In this document: piece after piece, positions 7,966 to 15,887 of the stretch | How the letters are laid out: every line of letters starts with the position of its first letter | Position numbering within the stretch: position 1 is the stretch's first letter | Assembly: GCA_934667105.1 (NCBI GenBank) | Contig: CAKULG010000004.1 | Span: 1 to 64,000 of the forward strand | Length of the DNA: 64,000 bases | From: an uncultured Clostridia bacterium | GTDB lineage: Bacteria > Bacillota > Clostridia > Christensenellales > Aristaeellaceae | Direction of reading: 5' to 3' | Position numbers and translations under genes: made by a program | Notes under the pieces: generated by a model | What the model saw: only the letters and a program-made list of their open reading frames with translations | Told to the model about the DNA's origin: nothing | Databases searched by the model: none

Positions 7966-9180
7966 ATGGCAAAGGAACATTTTGAGCGCAACAAACCGCA
8001 TGTAAACATCGGCACGATCGGCCACGTGGACCACGGCAAGACGACGCTGACCGCTGCGATCACGATGGTGCTGGCTGCTGGCGGCCACGCGCAGGCGATG
8101 AAGTACGACGAAATCGACAAGGCGCCTGAAGAAAAGGCCCGCGGAATCACGATCAACACTGCGCACGTGGAATATGAAACCGAAAAGCGCCACTACGCGC
8201 ATGTGGACTGCCCCGGCCACGCCGACTATGTAAAGAACATGATCACCGGCGCCGCGCAGATGGACGGCGCGATCCTGCTGGTGTCCGCGCCCGACGGCCC
8301 CATGCCGCAGACCCGCGAGCACATCCTGCTTGCGCGTCAGGTAGGCGTGCCTTACATCGTGGTGTTCATGAACAAAGTGGACCTGATGGACGACGAGGAA
8401 CTGCTGGAGCTGGTTGAAATGGAAATCCGCGATCTGCTGAGTAGCTACGATTTCCCCGGCGACGAAATCCCGATCGTGAAGGGCTCCGCGCTGAAGGCGC
8501 TGGAATACATGCAGAACGACGGCAGCGATCCCAAGAACGCGCCGGAATGCAAGTGCATCTATGAACTGATGGACGAAGTGGATCGGTACATCCCCACGCC
8601 GGAGCGCGCGACGGATAAGCCGTTCCTGATGCCCGTGGAAGATGTGTTCTCCATCACCGGCCGCGGCACGGTGGCCACGGGCCGTATCGAGCGCGGCACG
8701 ATCAAGGTGTCCGACACGGTTGAAATCGTTGGTCTGATGGACAAGCCGCGGTCCACGGTTGTGACGGGCGTTGAAATGTTCCACAAGCTGCTGGACGATG
8801 CGCAGGCGGGCGACAACATCGGCGCGCTGCTGCGCGGCGTGCAGCGGAACGAGATCGAGCGCGGCCAGGTGCTTGCGAAGCCGGGCTCCATTCATCCGCA
8901 CACCCACTTCTTCGGCCAGGTGTACGTGCTGAAGAAGGAAGAAGGCGGCCGTCATACGCCCTTCTTCAATGGCTATCGTCCACAGTTCTTCTTCCGCACC
9001 ACGGACGTGACCGGCTCCATCAAGCTGCCCGAGGGCGTTGAGATGGTTATGCCCGGCGACAACGTGGAAATGGAAGTGGAAATCATCACCCCCATCGCTA
9101 TCGAGCAGGGCCTGCGCTTCGCTATCCGCGAGGGCGGCCACACCGTTGGCGCCGGCGCTGTGGTGCGTATCGCCGAATAA
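7966..9180 (+). CDS. tuf: Translation elongation factor Tu
   Basis: EF-Tu (404 residues) delivers aminoacyl-tRNA to the ribosome. G1 GHVDHGKT is at 19-26, G3 DCPGH at 81-85 and G4 NKVD at 136-139; the QFFFRTTDVTG segment of domain III is present. It is about ten residues longer than E. coli EF-Tu, partly through a Cys-containing insertion (NAPECKC) between domains I and II. A strong AGGAGGGA lies upstream. It is followed directly by rpmG, whereas str operons of this type usually end after tuf. Confidence 0.98.
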   Translation: MAKEHFERNKPHVNIGTIGHVDHGKTTLTAAITMVLAAGGHAQAMKYDEIDKAPEEKARGITINTAHVEYETEKRHYAHVDCPGHADYVKNMITGAAQMDGAILLVSAPDGPMPQTREHILLARQVGVPYIVVFMNKVDLMDDEELLELVEMEIRDLLSSYDFPGDEIPIVKGSALKALEYMQNDGSDPKNAPECKCIYELMDEVDRYIPTPERATDKPFLMPVEDVFSITGRGTVATGRIERGTIKVSDTVEIVGLMDKPRSTVVTGVEMFHKLLDDAQAGDNIGALLRGVQRNEIERGQVLAKPGSIHPHTHFFGQVYVLKKEEGGRHTPFFNGYRPQFFFRTTDVTGSIKLPEGVEMVMPGDNVEMEVEIITPIAIEQGLRFAIREGGHTVGAGAVVRIAE

Positions 9181-9220
9181 TAAGCCCCGGCCGGTTCGCC
9201 GGCGGGTCTGCATCCAGGAA

Positions 9221-9243
9221 GGGATAGGCGGGCCGCCTATCCC
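9221..9243 (+). other. Palindromic hairpin between tuf and rpmG
   Basis: GGGATAGGCGG pairs exactly with CCGCCTATCCC around a single base. No T-run follows, so it is more likely an mRNA-processing or stabilising stem than a terminator. It marks the junction where the str block is joined to rpmG-secE-nusG. Confidence 0.5.
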
Positions 9244-9272
9244 TCCCGCCCCGAAGAAAGAGGTGTTTCCAC

Positions 9273-9437
9273 ATGGCAGCTAAGGAAGCGCGTGCGAGCA
9301 TCGTGCTGGCCTGCACTGAATGCAAACAGCGTAACTATAATAAGAAAAAGAACAAGAAAAACACCCCCGATCGTCTGGAACTGAGCAAGTATTGCCGTTT
9401 CTGCAAGAAGCATACCGTTCACCGTGAGACCAGATAA
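9273..9437 (+). CDS. rpmG: 50S ribosomal protein L33
   Basis: This 54-residue zinc-ribbon ribosomal protein has the two CxxC pairs CTEC (14-17) and CRFC (41-44), followed by KKHTVHRETR, the usual L33 ending. It is the zinc-binding (C+) form. An AGAGGTG site lies 7 bases upstream of the ATG. It is followed by secE after 19 bases, the normal order in Bacillota. Confidence 0.95.
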   Translation: MAAKEARASIVLACTECKQRNYNKKKNKKNTPDRLELSKYCRFCKKHTVHRETR

Positions 9438-9456
9438 ACGCAAGGATGTGACAAGC

Positions 9457-9708
9457 ATGGCAGACGAAAAGACCGTCGTGAAGGCCAAGGAATCGTTTGG
9501 CAAGAAATTTGTGAATTTCTTCAAGCGTCTTCCCTCCGCTATTGCCCGTCCCTTCAGGAACATGTGGCACGAGCTGCGTAAGGTGACCTGGCCGAGCCGC
9601 CAGGATCTGATCAAATACACGCTGATCGTGCTTTCCTTCCTGGTGTTCATGGGCGTAGTGATTGGTCTGTTGGATCTGGGCTCCGTTGCTCTGATTAACG
9701 CGATCTGA
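9457..9708 (+). CDS. secE: Preprotein translocase subunit SecE
   Basis: SecE (83 residues) clamps SecY in the Sec channel. It is the short Gram-positive form: a charged N-terminus, the conserved amphipathic segment MWHELRKVTWPSRQDL, and one transmembrane helix (about 56-78). The ATG at 9457 is chosen because AAGGATG lies upstream; an earlier in-frame ATG at 9424 overlaps rpmG. It is followed by nusG after 20 bases. Confidence 0.95.
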   Translation: MADEKTVVKAKESFGKKFVNFFKRLPSAIARPFRNMWHELRKVTWPSRQDLIKYTLIVLSFLVFMGVVIGLLDLGSVALINAI

Positions 9709-9728
9709 CAGCCGATAGGAGTGACAAA

Positions 9729-10271
9729 ATGGCCGAAGACAGACCGGGAACCCTGGAATGGTATGTGGTGCATACCTATTCCGGATATGAAAACAAGGTC
9801 AAGGACAACCTGGAAAAAGCGGTGGAAAACAACGGCATGCAGAACCTGATTCAAGAGGTTCTCGTGCCCACCGAAGAGGTTGTTGAAATCAGGAACGGCA
9901 AACGCGTCACGTCCCAGCATAAAACCTTTCCCGGCTATGTGCTGGTGCATATGATCATTACCAACGAAAGCTGGTATGTTGTGCGCAATACGCGCGGCGT
10001 GACGGGCTTTGTAGGCCCTGAAAGCAAGCCGATCCCCTTGTCTGCGGAGGAGCTGGATCGGATGCTGAACAGTTCTACTCAAAAGGTCGAATTGCGCGTC
10101 GCGGTCGGAGATGAGGTTCGCATTCTGTCCGGGCCGTTGGAGAACTTTACCGGCGTAATCGAGGAAATCGACGCCGTGCGCCAGAAGCTGCGCGTGAAGG
10201 TGAAGATGTTCCTGGGCCGCGAAATGCAGATCGAGGTCGATCTCGATCAAATCGAGAAGATCAAAGAATGA
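9729..10271 (+). CDS. nusG: Transcription antitermination factor NusG
   Basis: NusG (180 residues) binds RNA polymerase and, through its KOW domain, S10 or Rho. The N-terminal NGN domain begins WYVVHTYSGYENKVKDNLEK and contains RGVTGFVG; the C-terminal KOW motif is GDEVRILSGPLENFTGVIEEID. Length is normal. TAGGAGTG precedes the ATG. Confidence 0.97.
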   Translation: MAEDRPGTLEWYVVHTYSGYENKVKDNLEKAVENNGMQNLIQEVLVPTEEVVEIRNGKRVTSQHKTFPGYVLVHMIITNESWYVVRNTRGVTGFVGPESKPIPLSAEELDRMLNSSTQKVELRVAVGDEVRILSGPLENFTGVIEEIDAVRQKLRVKVKMFLGREMQIEVDLDQIEKIKE

Positions 10272-10390
10272 GGAGCGACGGCGCGGCCTGAGGGCTGCGC
10301 CCACCGTCTCCGCGCTTCCCGTTTTCCGTGGGAGGCCGCGCCCGGAGCGCGGCCGCCATTACCACAAGCATTAAGGAGGTGCCATCCAAT

Positions 10391-10819
10391 ATGGCAAAGA
10401 AAATTACCGCGTTTATCAAGCTGCAGGTGCCTGCCGCCAAGGCAACGCCCGCGCCGCCCATCGGCCCTGCTCTCGGTCAGCACGGCGTGAACATTCCCGG
10501 CTTCTGCAAGGAATTCAACGCCCGCACCGCCAAGCAGGAAGGCCTGATCATCCCCGTCGTTATCACGGTGTTTTCCGATCGTTCCTTCTCCTTCATCACC
10601 AAAACGCCTCCCGCCCCCGTGCTGATTAAAAAGGCGCTGGGTCTGGAATCCGCTTCCGGCCGTCCCAACAAGGACAAGGTTGGCCAGCTGACGCAGGCGC
10701 AGGTGCGTGAAATCGCCACCACCAAGATGCCCGACCTGAACGCCGCCTCCATCGAGGCCGCCATGAGCATGGTCAAGGGCACCGCCCGCAGCATGGGTAT
10801 CACCGTTGCCGACGAGTAA
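10391..10819 (+). CDS. rplK: 50S ribosomal protein L11
   Basis: L11 (142 residues) forms the GTPase-associated centre. The start AKKITAFIKLQVPAAKATPAPP and the helix-rich C-terminal RNA-binding domain ending GTARSMGITV are typical. The ATG at 10391 follows AAGGAGGTG; an upstream in-frame extension to 10328 is not supported. The 119-base GC-rich leader after nusG can fold (inverted pieces GCGGCC/GGCCGC near 10335-10355) and may be a target for autoregulation by L1, which is an inference. Confidence 0.97.
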   Translation: MAKKITAFIKLQVPAAKATPAPPIGPALGQHGVNIPGFCKEFNARTAKQEGLIIPVVITVFSDRSFSFITKTPPAPVLIKKALGLESASGRPNKDKVGQLTQAQVREIATTKMPDLNAASIEAAMSMVKGTARSMGITVADE

Positions 10820-10888
10820 GGGCGAACAGCCGTCAAGGAATGATGTGGGAGGACATAGCGCCGCTAATACCACAGGGAGGAAAGAAAG

Positions 10889-11578
10889 ATGAAACACGGC
10901 AAAAAGTATTCCGACAGCAAAAAGCTGATTGATACCGCGAAGCTCTATGATCCCGCCGAGGCGATCGAGCTGGTGAAGCAGACCGCGAAGGCCAAGTTCG
11001 ACGAGACGATCGAGCTGTCCATTCGTCTGGGCGTTGACCCCCGTCATGCGGATCAGCAGGTTCGCGGCACGGTGGTTCTGCCCCACGGCACGGGCAAGAA
11101 GGTTCGCGTGCTGGTGTTCGCCAAGGGCGATAAGGCCAAGGAAGCCGAAGCGGCTGGCGCTGATTTCGTCGGCGACGCCGATCTGGTGGCCAAGATCCAG
11201 AGCGAGAACTGGTTTGGCTTCGACGCTTGCGTCGCCACCCCGGATATGATGGGCACCATCGGCCGTATCGCCCGTCTGCTGGGCCCCAAGGGCTTGATGC
11301 CGAACCCCAAGTCCGGCACCGTTACCATGGATGTGACCAAGGCGATCCACGATATCAAAGCTGGTAAGGTTGAATACCGCATTGATAAGACCGCTATTGC
11401 CCACTGCCCCATTGGTAAGATCTCCTTTGAGAATGACAAGCTGGTGGAGAACCTGACCACCTTGATGGAAGCGGTGATTAAGGCGAAGCCCGCCACCGCC
11501 AAGGGTACCTATATCCGCTCTCTGTACATGAGCAGCACCATGGGTCCCTCCATCCGGATCAACAGCCTGAAGTTCTAA
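10889..11578 (+). CDS. rplA: 50S ribosomal protein L1
   Basis: L1 (229 residues) forms the mobile L1 stalk and represses its own operon by binding mRNA. Family signatures visible are TAKAKFDETIELSIRLGVDPRHADQQVRGTVVLPHG at the start, GLMPNPKSGTV near 133-143, and the closing SSTMGPSIRI. AGGGAGGAAAG precedes the ATG. It is the last gene of the translation operon here: no rplJ or rplL follows, and a hairpin and a new promoter come next. Confidence 0.97.
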   Translation: MKHGKKYSDSKKLIDTAKLYDPAEAIELVKQTAKAKFDETIELSIRLGVDPRHADQQVRGTVVLPHGTGKKVRVLVFAKGDKAKEAEAAGADFVGDADLVAKIQSENWFGFDACVATPDMMGTIGRIARLLGPKGLMPNPKSGTVTMDVTKAIHDIKAGKVEYRIDKTAIAHCPIGKISFENDKLVENLTTLMEAVIKAKPATAKGTYIRSLYMSSTMGPSIRINSLKF

Positions 11579-11623
11579 TCAAGCAAAAGCAAGCACCGCC
11601 CGTAAAAAGGCGGAAGACGGCTA

Positions 11624-11655
11624 ACAGCCACAGCAGTTCGCGCTGCTGTGGCTGT
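11624..11655 (+). terminator. Terminator-like hairpin after rplA
   Basis: ACAGCCACAGCAG (11624-11636) pairs exactly with CTGCTGTGGCTGT (11643-11655) around TTCGCG. The following TCTTGTATT is only moderately T-rich. Just before it, the sequence GGCGGAAGACGGC weakly recalls the L10 leader that normally precedes rplJ. Confidence 0.65.
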
Positions 11656-11657
11656 TC

Positions 11658-11686
11658 TTGTATTCTATGCCTCCGTGTGGTATGAT
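11658..11686 (+). promoter_or_regulatory. Promoter of the AT-rich insert
   Basis: TTGTAT (11658-11663), a 17-base spacer and TATGAT (11681-11686). It starts within three bases of the hairpin that ends the translation operon and would transcribe the gene fragment and the acetyltransferase. Confidence 0.6.
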
Positions 11687-11758
11687 GGAACCGGGCAAGC
11701 CTACAAGCGGGGCAACATAAAGAATGTTAAGTCAATTTTAATCGAACGGGGTGGCAGA

Positions 11759-11866
11759 ATGCTTGCGTACCATGTGGTAACCGATAGACCGATGCATGTA
11801 GAGCAACGGATTGTATTCGATGAAGAGCACCATAGCGGCGTGTATCAATGCGTATATGATATGTGA
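11759..11866 (+). pseudogene. N-terminal fragment of a DUF2441-like protein
   Basis: A 35-codon frame starting at ATG 11759 reads MLAYHVVTDRPMHVEQRIVF and onward through DEEHHSGVY. I recall this beginning from clostridial DUF2441-type proteins of about 200 residues. Here it stops after 35 residues, and the next 90 bases hold no continuation in any frame. It is AT-richer than its surroundings. I take it as a truncated remnant brought in with the neighbouring acetyltransferase; a database search would be needed to confirm the family. Confidence 0.45.
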
Positions 11867-11957
11867 GGGCGGAATACAAGACGAGCGAAAAGGCATGAAA
11901 ATACAGTGCTTTCTGAGGATTAGATAGATAAATCGGAATTTAGCGAGGTAAAGATAT

Positions 11958-12440
11958 ATGCTTCATTTAGAAAAAGTAAATGGTAATAATGTCTGGGATA
12001 TCCTGAAACTGACGGTATCGGAATCGCAGAAGAACTTCGTTGCCACCAATGAGATCAGCATCATTGAAGCGTATACTGCAATTACGGGAAACGGTCATGC
12101 ATTCCCGTTTGGTATATATGATGAGGATAAGCCTGTAGGCTTCCTGATGATTGGTTTTGATGTTGATGATTATTGGACGGATGCACCTGAAATTGCAAAG
12201 GGAAACTATAATCTGTGGCGTCTTATGATCGATAAGGCATATCAAAACAGAGGGTACGGGAAAGAAGCGGTCAGCCTTGCATTAGAGTTCATAAAATCTA
12301 TGCCTTGTGGAGAAGCGGAATACTGTTGGCTATCATATGAACCCGATAATGCAGTTGCCCGTCAGATGTATCGCTCTTTCGGTTTCGAAGAAACCGGTGA
12401 AATGGACGGCGAAGAACTGATCGCTGTTCTGAGACTGTAA
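11958..12440 (+). CDS. GNAT-family N-acetyltransferase, spermidine/spermine type
   Basis: This 160-residue protein is a complete GNAT acetyltransferase that would transfer acetyl from acetyl-CoA to an amine. The acetyl-CoA loop is RLMIDKAYQNRGYGKEAV (Q/RxxGxG/A motif), and the C-terminal signature NAVARQMYRSFGFEETGE is typical. The overall pattern (FPFGIYDEDKPVGFLMIGFD) resembles BltD/PaiA-like polyamine acetyltransferases, but the substrate is a guess. Its codon use is clearly AT-richer than the ribosomal genes before it, suggesting recent transfer. The ribosome binding site (GAGGTAAAG) is moderate. Confidence 0.85.
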   Translation: MLHLEKVNGNNVWDILKLTVSESQKNFVATNEISIIEAYTAITGNGHAFPFGIYDEDKPVGFLMIGFDVDDYWTDAPEIAKGNYNLWRLMIDKAYQNRGYGKEAVSLALEFIKSMPCGEAEYCWLSYEPDNAVARQMYRSFGFEETGEMDGEELIAVLRL

Positions 12441-12494
12441 TTAACAACTTCTAATTTATTGATCAGGCGAGCGAGGCGCTTAAAGAAAAAATGC

Positions 12495-12523
12495 CCCGGA
12501 CGAGCATGCGTCCGGGACGTTTT
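12495..12523. terminator. Bidirectional rho-independent terminator
   Basis: CCCGGACG (12495-12502) pairs with CGTCCGGG (12509-12516). TTTT follows on the plus strand (12520-12523), and on the minus strand the stem is followed by ATTTTTT. It ends the acetyltransferase transcript and would also stop minus-strand reading from the SRP RNA side. Confidence 0.75.
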
Positions 12524-12644
12524 GCATCGCGTTGCTGTATAAACAAAGTTTGTTTCTCCTGCGTCGTTTTGCGGCGAGCTAAATATCATCCAAGGAGATT
12601 CGGAGGAAACGTGGGAGCATTCCCTCAATAAAGGCATAGAAAAA

Positions 12645-12761
12645 CCGCGCAAACGAACAGGCTGAACCGCAGCACACGCCTAAAATGCTTACTGCTGCTT
12701 CCTTCCGGACCTGACAGGGTTCACATCGCAACATCGCACGGGACCCATCCGCTTGCACGGC
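12645..12761 (-). ncRNA. ffs: Signal recognition particle RNA, short type
   Basis: On the minus strand the invariant SRP domain IV is present: GTCAGGTCCGGAAGGAAGCA (within 12719-12691). The 5' end GCCGTGCAAGCG (from 12761) can pair with CGTTTGCGCGG near 12655-12645, closing the molecule. A T5 run follows immediately (12644-12640). A promoter lies at the right distance upstream. At about 117 nt it lacks the Alu domain found in the roughly 270-nt SRP RNA of Bacillus. Confidence 0.93.
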
Positions 12762-12767
12762 ATTATT

Positions 12768-12796
12768 ATCATACCGCATTTTCGGGAAAAAAGCAA
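12768..12796 (-). promoter_or_regulatory. Promoter of the SRP RNA
   Basis: On the minus strand, TTGCTT (12796-12791), a 17-base spacer and TATGAT (12773-12768). The predicted start near 12761 coincides with the 5' end deduced from base pairing. Confidence 0.8.
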
Positions 12797-12844
12797 GGAA
12801 AAATTACGCAGCGGGGCGGAAAAAGCGCGGAAACGCAGGGCGCG

Positions 12845-13903
12845 TTACCAATGCTTCCGCATAAAGGCCATATAGTTCAGCCAATCGCCCCGGCCCAGGA
12901 AATGAATACCGTCCCGCAGATGGAAGCCGACCTCGCCCTCCTGGAAGGAATCGCCCGCCTTGGCGGGAGCCTCGGGGCCCACAAAGCCCTTTTTCCCCAG
13001 CAGCCGCCAGGCGGGGGAGGCGGCCAGGCAGCAAAGCTGCTGGCTGACGGGATCGGCCCAGAGATCGCCGCTGGCGCTGCCGGTGGCGACGAAGCGGGGC
13101 GCGGAGGCCGCCAGCAGGAAATGCTGATCGAAGGGCATGGCCTCCGCCTGGCCCGCATACTGAAAATAATTCTCGCAGAACCAGTAGGGGAAGCGCTGGG
13201 TAATATCCCGGGTGGTTTCGCGGCCAGGGTGGAAAACGCGCTCCAGCGCGTCCCCGGCGCACCCGGCGTCATTGGAAAAGACGTAGCGGATGCGCTCATC
13301 CTGCGCGCCGCACCACAGGGCGGTTTTTCCCAGGCGGGAATGCCCGAGGATAGCCACATGATCGCCGTCGATTTCGGGCCGAGTCAGCAGATAATCCAGG
13401 GTGCGGCTGGCCGCCCAGGCCCACAGGGAAAGCTTTCCAAAGCCCGTTCCATCCTGGGGCCGGGTGAACATGCCCGCCAGGCCGTTGGTGAAATCCTCGT
13501 CGTCGCTGGTCACATTCTTATAGCAAACGACGGCCACGGCGAAGCCCTGATCGATGATTTCCTCAATGGGGCAATACATATCATAGGGATCGGGCTGGAA
13601 ATTCAGCAGCAGGAAAAGGGGCGCTTTTTTCGGCAGAAGAGGCCGGAAAAAATGCGCGGGAAAGGAGAAAACGCCCTTTTCCGTCTGCGCGGTAATCTGA
13701 AGGAATTCCAGTTCCGCATGGCCCGAGCAGCATTTTTTATCCGTCCGGAGGATTTCGCCGCGGCCCGGGGCCAGAACGGCGGGGGAAACGCCGAAGAGAT
13801 GGCGACTGAGCAGGCGGATAAGCTCCTTCCGGCGTTCCGGCCATTGGGCGGCGGTCACGGGCGCGCCGTTTTGAAAGGTTAACAGGTCGGGAAGAAAATT
13901 CAT
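12845..13903 (-). CDS. CE15-like glucuronoyl esterase family hydrolase
   Basis: This alpha/beta-hydrolase of 352 residues resembles family CE15, which cuts esters between glucuronic acid on xylan and lignin alcohols. The nucleophile motif is GHSRLGK with Ser189 (family form GCSRxGK), followed by the typical NDAGCAGDALxR segment. A likely catalytic His is His334 near the C-terminus, in GIHFLGRGDW. No signal peptide is visible, so the enzyme would act on imported fragments. GGAGGAATACGCC precedes the ATG. It faces the divergent isomerase gene at 14098. An acetyl-xylan-esterase activity is an alternative. Confidence 0.7.
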   Translation of the reverse strand: MNFLPDLLTFQNGAPVTAAQWPERRKELIRLLSRHLFGVSPAVLAPGRGEILRTDKKCCSGHAELEFLQITAQTEKGVFSFPAHFFRPLLPKKAPLFLLLNFQPDPYDMYCPIEEIIDQGFAVAVVCYKNVTSDDEDFTNGLAGMFTRPQDGTGFGKLSLWAWAASRTLDYLLTRPEIDGDHVAILGHSRLGKTALWCGAQDERIRYVFSNDAGCAGDALERVFHPGRETTRDITQRFPYWFCENYFQYAGQAEAMPFDQHFLLAASAPRFVATGSASGDLWADPVSQQLCCLAASPAWRLLGKKGFVGPEAPAKAGDSFQEGEVGFHLRDGIHFLGRGDWLNYMAFMRKHW

Positions 13904-14034
13904 GGCGTATTCCTCCGTTCATATTGCCTTACGTTTCAATGTATGCACGCACTGCATTTCGCCTTATTCTATCACACATTTGCAGGAAAGAAAATAGAAA
14001 ATATGAAAGAAAATCATAAAAAAAAGGAAAAAGC

Positions 14035-14062
14035 TTGCAATTCAGCGGCGGTTTGCTATAAT
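14035..14062 (+). promoter_or_regulatory. Sigma-A promoter of the isomerase gene
   Basis: TTGCAA (14035-14040), a 16-base spacer and TATAAT (14057-14062), 36 bases before the start codon at 14098. Confidence 0.75.
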
Positions 14063-14097
14063 AAATGCAATGACAAAAACGAAAGGATGGGAAGGGT

Positions 14098-14874
14098 ATG
14101 CGTCTCGGACTTTGCTGTGCGCCGGATAAAATTGAAATTGCCGCCCGGTTGGGCTTTGATTACATGGAGGGCAACCTAAGCGCCCTGGCCGGAATGCCGG
14201 AGGAGGATTATCAGGCGCTGCTGCGCAAAGCCCCCTCTTTTCCCATTCCTTTTCTGAAATGCAATTGCTTTTTGCCGGGGGATATCCATGTGACGGGGCC
14301 GGAAGCGAAGCCGGAGGAGCAGCGGGCGTATCTGGAGCGCGCCTTCTCCCGCGCCCATGCCTTGGGCGTGGAAACGGTGGTGTTTGGCAGCGGCGGCGCG
14401 CGCAGGGTGCCCGAGGGCTTTTCCCATGTGACTGCCTGGCGGCAGATTGCGGATTTTCTGCGCCTGGTAGGGGAGTATGGCGAGAAATACCAGATCAATA
14501 CCGCCATCGAGCCCCTGCGGCGAAAGGAATGCAACATCATTAACCTGGTTTCCGAAGGAACGCTGCTCTCCGCGCTGGTGAATCATCCCCGGGTGGGCGT
14601 GCTGGGCGATACCTTCCACATGCTCTGCGGCAGCGAGCCCTGGGCGGCCCTGGAATACGCGGGGGAGAAGCTGCTGCATGTGCATATCAGCCACCCCCTG
14701 CCCGATCTGAGCGGCCGGGATTTTCCCGCCCCGGGGGACGGCTGCGATTATGCCGAGATTTTTCAGGCGCTTAAGCGCATGGGCTATCAGGGCGATGTGA
14801 GCCTGGAAGCGGGCTACAAGGATCTGGAAAAGGACGGCGCGGCGGCCATCGCTTGCCTGCGCCCGTTGATGTAA
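14098..14874 (+). CDS. Sugar phosphate isomerase/epimerase-like TIM barrel
   Basis: The 258-residue product belongs to the xylose-isomerase-like TIM-barrel superfamily (AP endonuclease 2 family), whose members isomerise or epimerise ketoses with a divalent metal. Candidate metal ligands are in AIEPLRRKE (Glu), VLGDTFHM (Asp/His), LLHVHISHP (His) and VSLEAGYKD (Glu). The substrate cannot be told from sequence. AAAGGATGGGAAGG precedes the ATG. It is a single-gene transcript ended by the hairpin at 14891 and is divergent from the CE15-like esterase, so it may serve the same sugar. Confidence 0.75.
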   Translation: MRLGLCCAPDKIEIAARLGFDYMEGNLSALAGMPEEDYQALLRKAPSFPIPFLKCNCFLPGDIHVTGPEAKPEEQRAYLERAFSRAHALGVETVVFGSGGARRVPEGFSHVTAWRQIADFLRLVGEYGEKYQINTAIEPLRRKECNIINLVSEGTLLSALVNHPRVGVLGDTFHMLCGSEPWAALEYAGEKLLHVHISHPLPDLSGRDFPAPGDGCDYAEIFQALKRMGYQGDVSLEAGYKDLEKDGAAAIACLRPLM

Positions 14875-14890
14875 GGCATAAAATGAAACC

Positions 14891-14934
14891 ATGCGGGATC
14901 ACTTTCTTTGGAAGAAAAGAAGGTTATCCCGCAT
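14891..14934. terminator. Terminator between convergent genes
   Basis: ATGCGGGAT (14891-14899) pairs with ATCCCGCAT (14926-14934); the flanks are T-rich on the plus strand (CTTTTATTA). It separates the plus-strand isomerase and the minus-strand AraC regulator. Confidence 0.6.
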
Positions 14935-14940
14935 CTTTTA

Positions 14941-15720
14941 TTATCCCTCCTGCGGCTGGCGGCGAAATTGCAGGGGCGATACGCCCAAATGGCGCTGGAA
15001 AACGTAATTCATGTAGGATTGACTGTCAAAGCCGCAGACGGCGGCGATTTCGGAAAGCGCGTCCGGGGAGCCGCGTAGCAGGGCCTTGGCGCGGGCCAGG
15101 CGAACCTGGGTCAGGTAAGCCTGGGGCGATACGCCCATCAGCGCGCAAAACTGGGTTCGGAAATAATTTTTGCTCAGATGCGCCCGGAGGGCCAGGGTAT
15201 CCAGCGTGATTTTTTCCGAGTAGCGGGTATCCATATAATCCTTGGCGGCAAGGATTGCCTGCAAATGCGGGGAACTGAGGGCATTTTCCGGCGTTTCATG
15301 GCGCAGGCCCCGGGCAGCCTCCGCCAGAATGGCAAACAGGGCGGACTGCCGCTGCAAGCGCCCGGCGGCGCTTTCTGGGGAATCGCCCGCATTGAAGGAA
15401 GAAACCAGGCTGTCCAGCAGCGTGGTTTTTAAAATGACGGTGGAGGGCAGCTGCGCCAGCAGCGCCGTCAACTCCGCATCGTCGCAATCGAATTTGATAA
15501 ACTGGCATTCGTAAGCCCCGATGGTGAAGCGCCGGTCCCCCGGCTTGGCCAGAATCAGCCGGTTGCGGATGTGGGCGTAATTCAGGCCGTTAATATAGCT
15601 GAAGCCCGTCCCATAGGCCACCAGCTCCACCTCGTAATGCTCCACCGTGCGCATGGGGGTGACGTTTTCATTAAAGACTAAGGCGCTTTGGAAATAGCCC
15701 TGAGAGAACAGATGTAGCAT
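14941..15720 (-). CDS. AraC-family transcriptional regulator
   Basis: The 259-residue regulator has an N-terminal cupin-like sensing half and a C-terminal double helix-turn-helix: ITLDTLALRAHLSKNYFRTQFCALMGVSPQAYL followed by ALSEIAAVCGFDSQSYMNYVFQRHLGVSPLQFR-type sequence. It probably senses a sugar and activates the divergent GH16 gene. The ATG at 15720 is preferred (GAGGT upstream); an upstream in-frame ATG at 15804 overlaps the shared promoter region. Confidence 0.85.
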   Translation of the reverse strand: MLHLFSQGYFQSALVFNENVTPMRTVEHYEVELVAYGTGFSYINGLNYAHIRNRLILAKPGDRRFTIGAYECQFIKFDCDDAELTALLAQLPSTVILKTTLLDSLVSSFNAGDSPESAAGRLQRQSALFAILAEAARGLRHETPENALSSPHLQAILAAKDYMDTRYSEKITLDTLALRAHLSKNYFRTQFCALMGVSPQAYLTQVRLARAKALLRGSPDALSEIAAVCGFDSQSYMNYVFQRHLGVSPLQFRRQPQEG

Positions 15721-15887
15721 AGTAACCTCGCAAATGTAAAAATATGGAATAAATCGTTTGATTTCTAAAAAATAGGAGCAGATAATCCCTGGCGCGTCCG
15801 GCATAGGGCGTTATATAATAAAGCCAGCCGACCTGTATAGCATAACAGGGCGCGGGAAAAAAATCAACCCAGCAGGAGGAAAACGGA

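Noticed and set aside
10272..10390. Riboswitch in the rplK leader
   Set aside because: The leader is GC-rich and foldable but shows no known aptamer core; ribosomal-protein autoregulation is more likely.
11594..11636. Possible L10 (rplJ) leader RNA after rplA
   Set aside because: Only GGCGGAAGACGGC recalls the kink-turn consensus; the rest does not fit and no rplJ follows.
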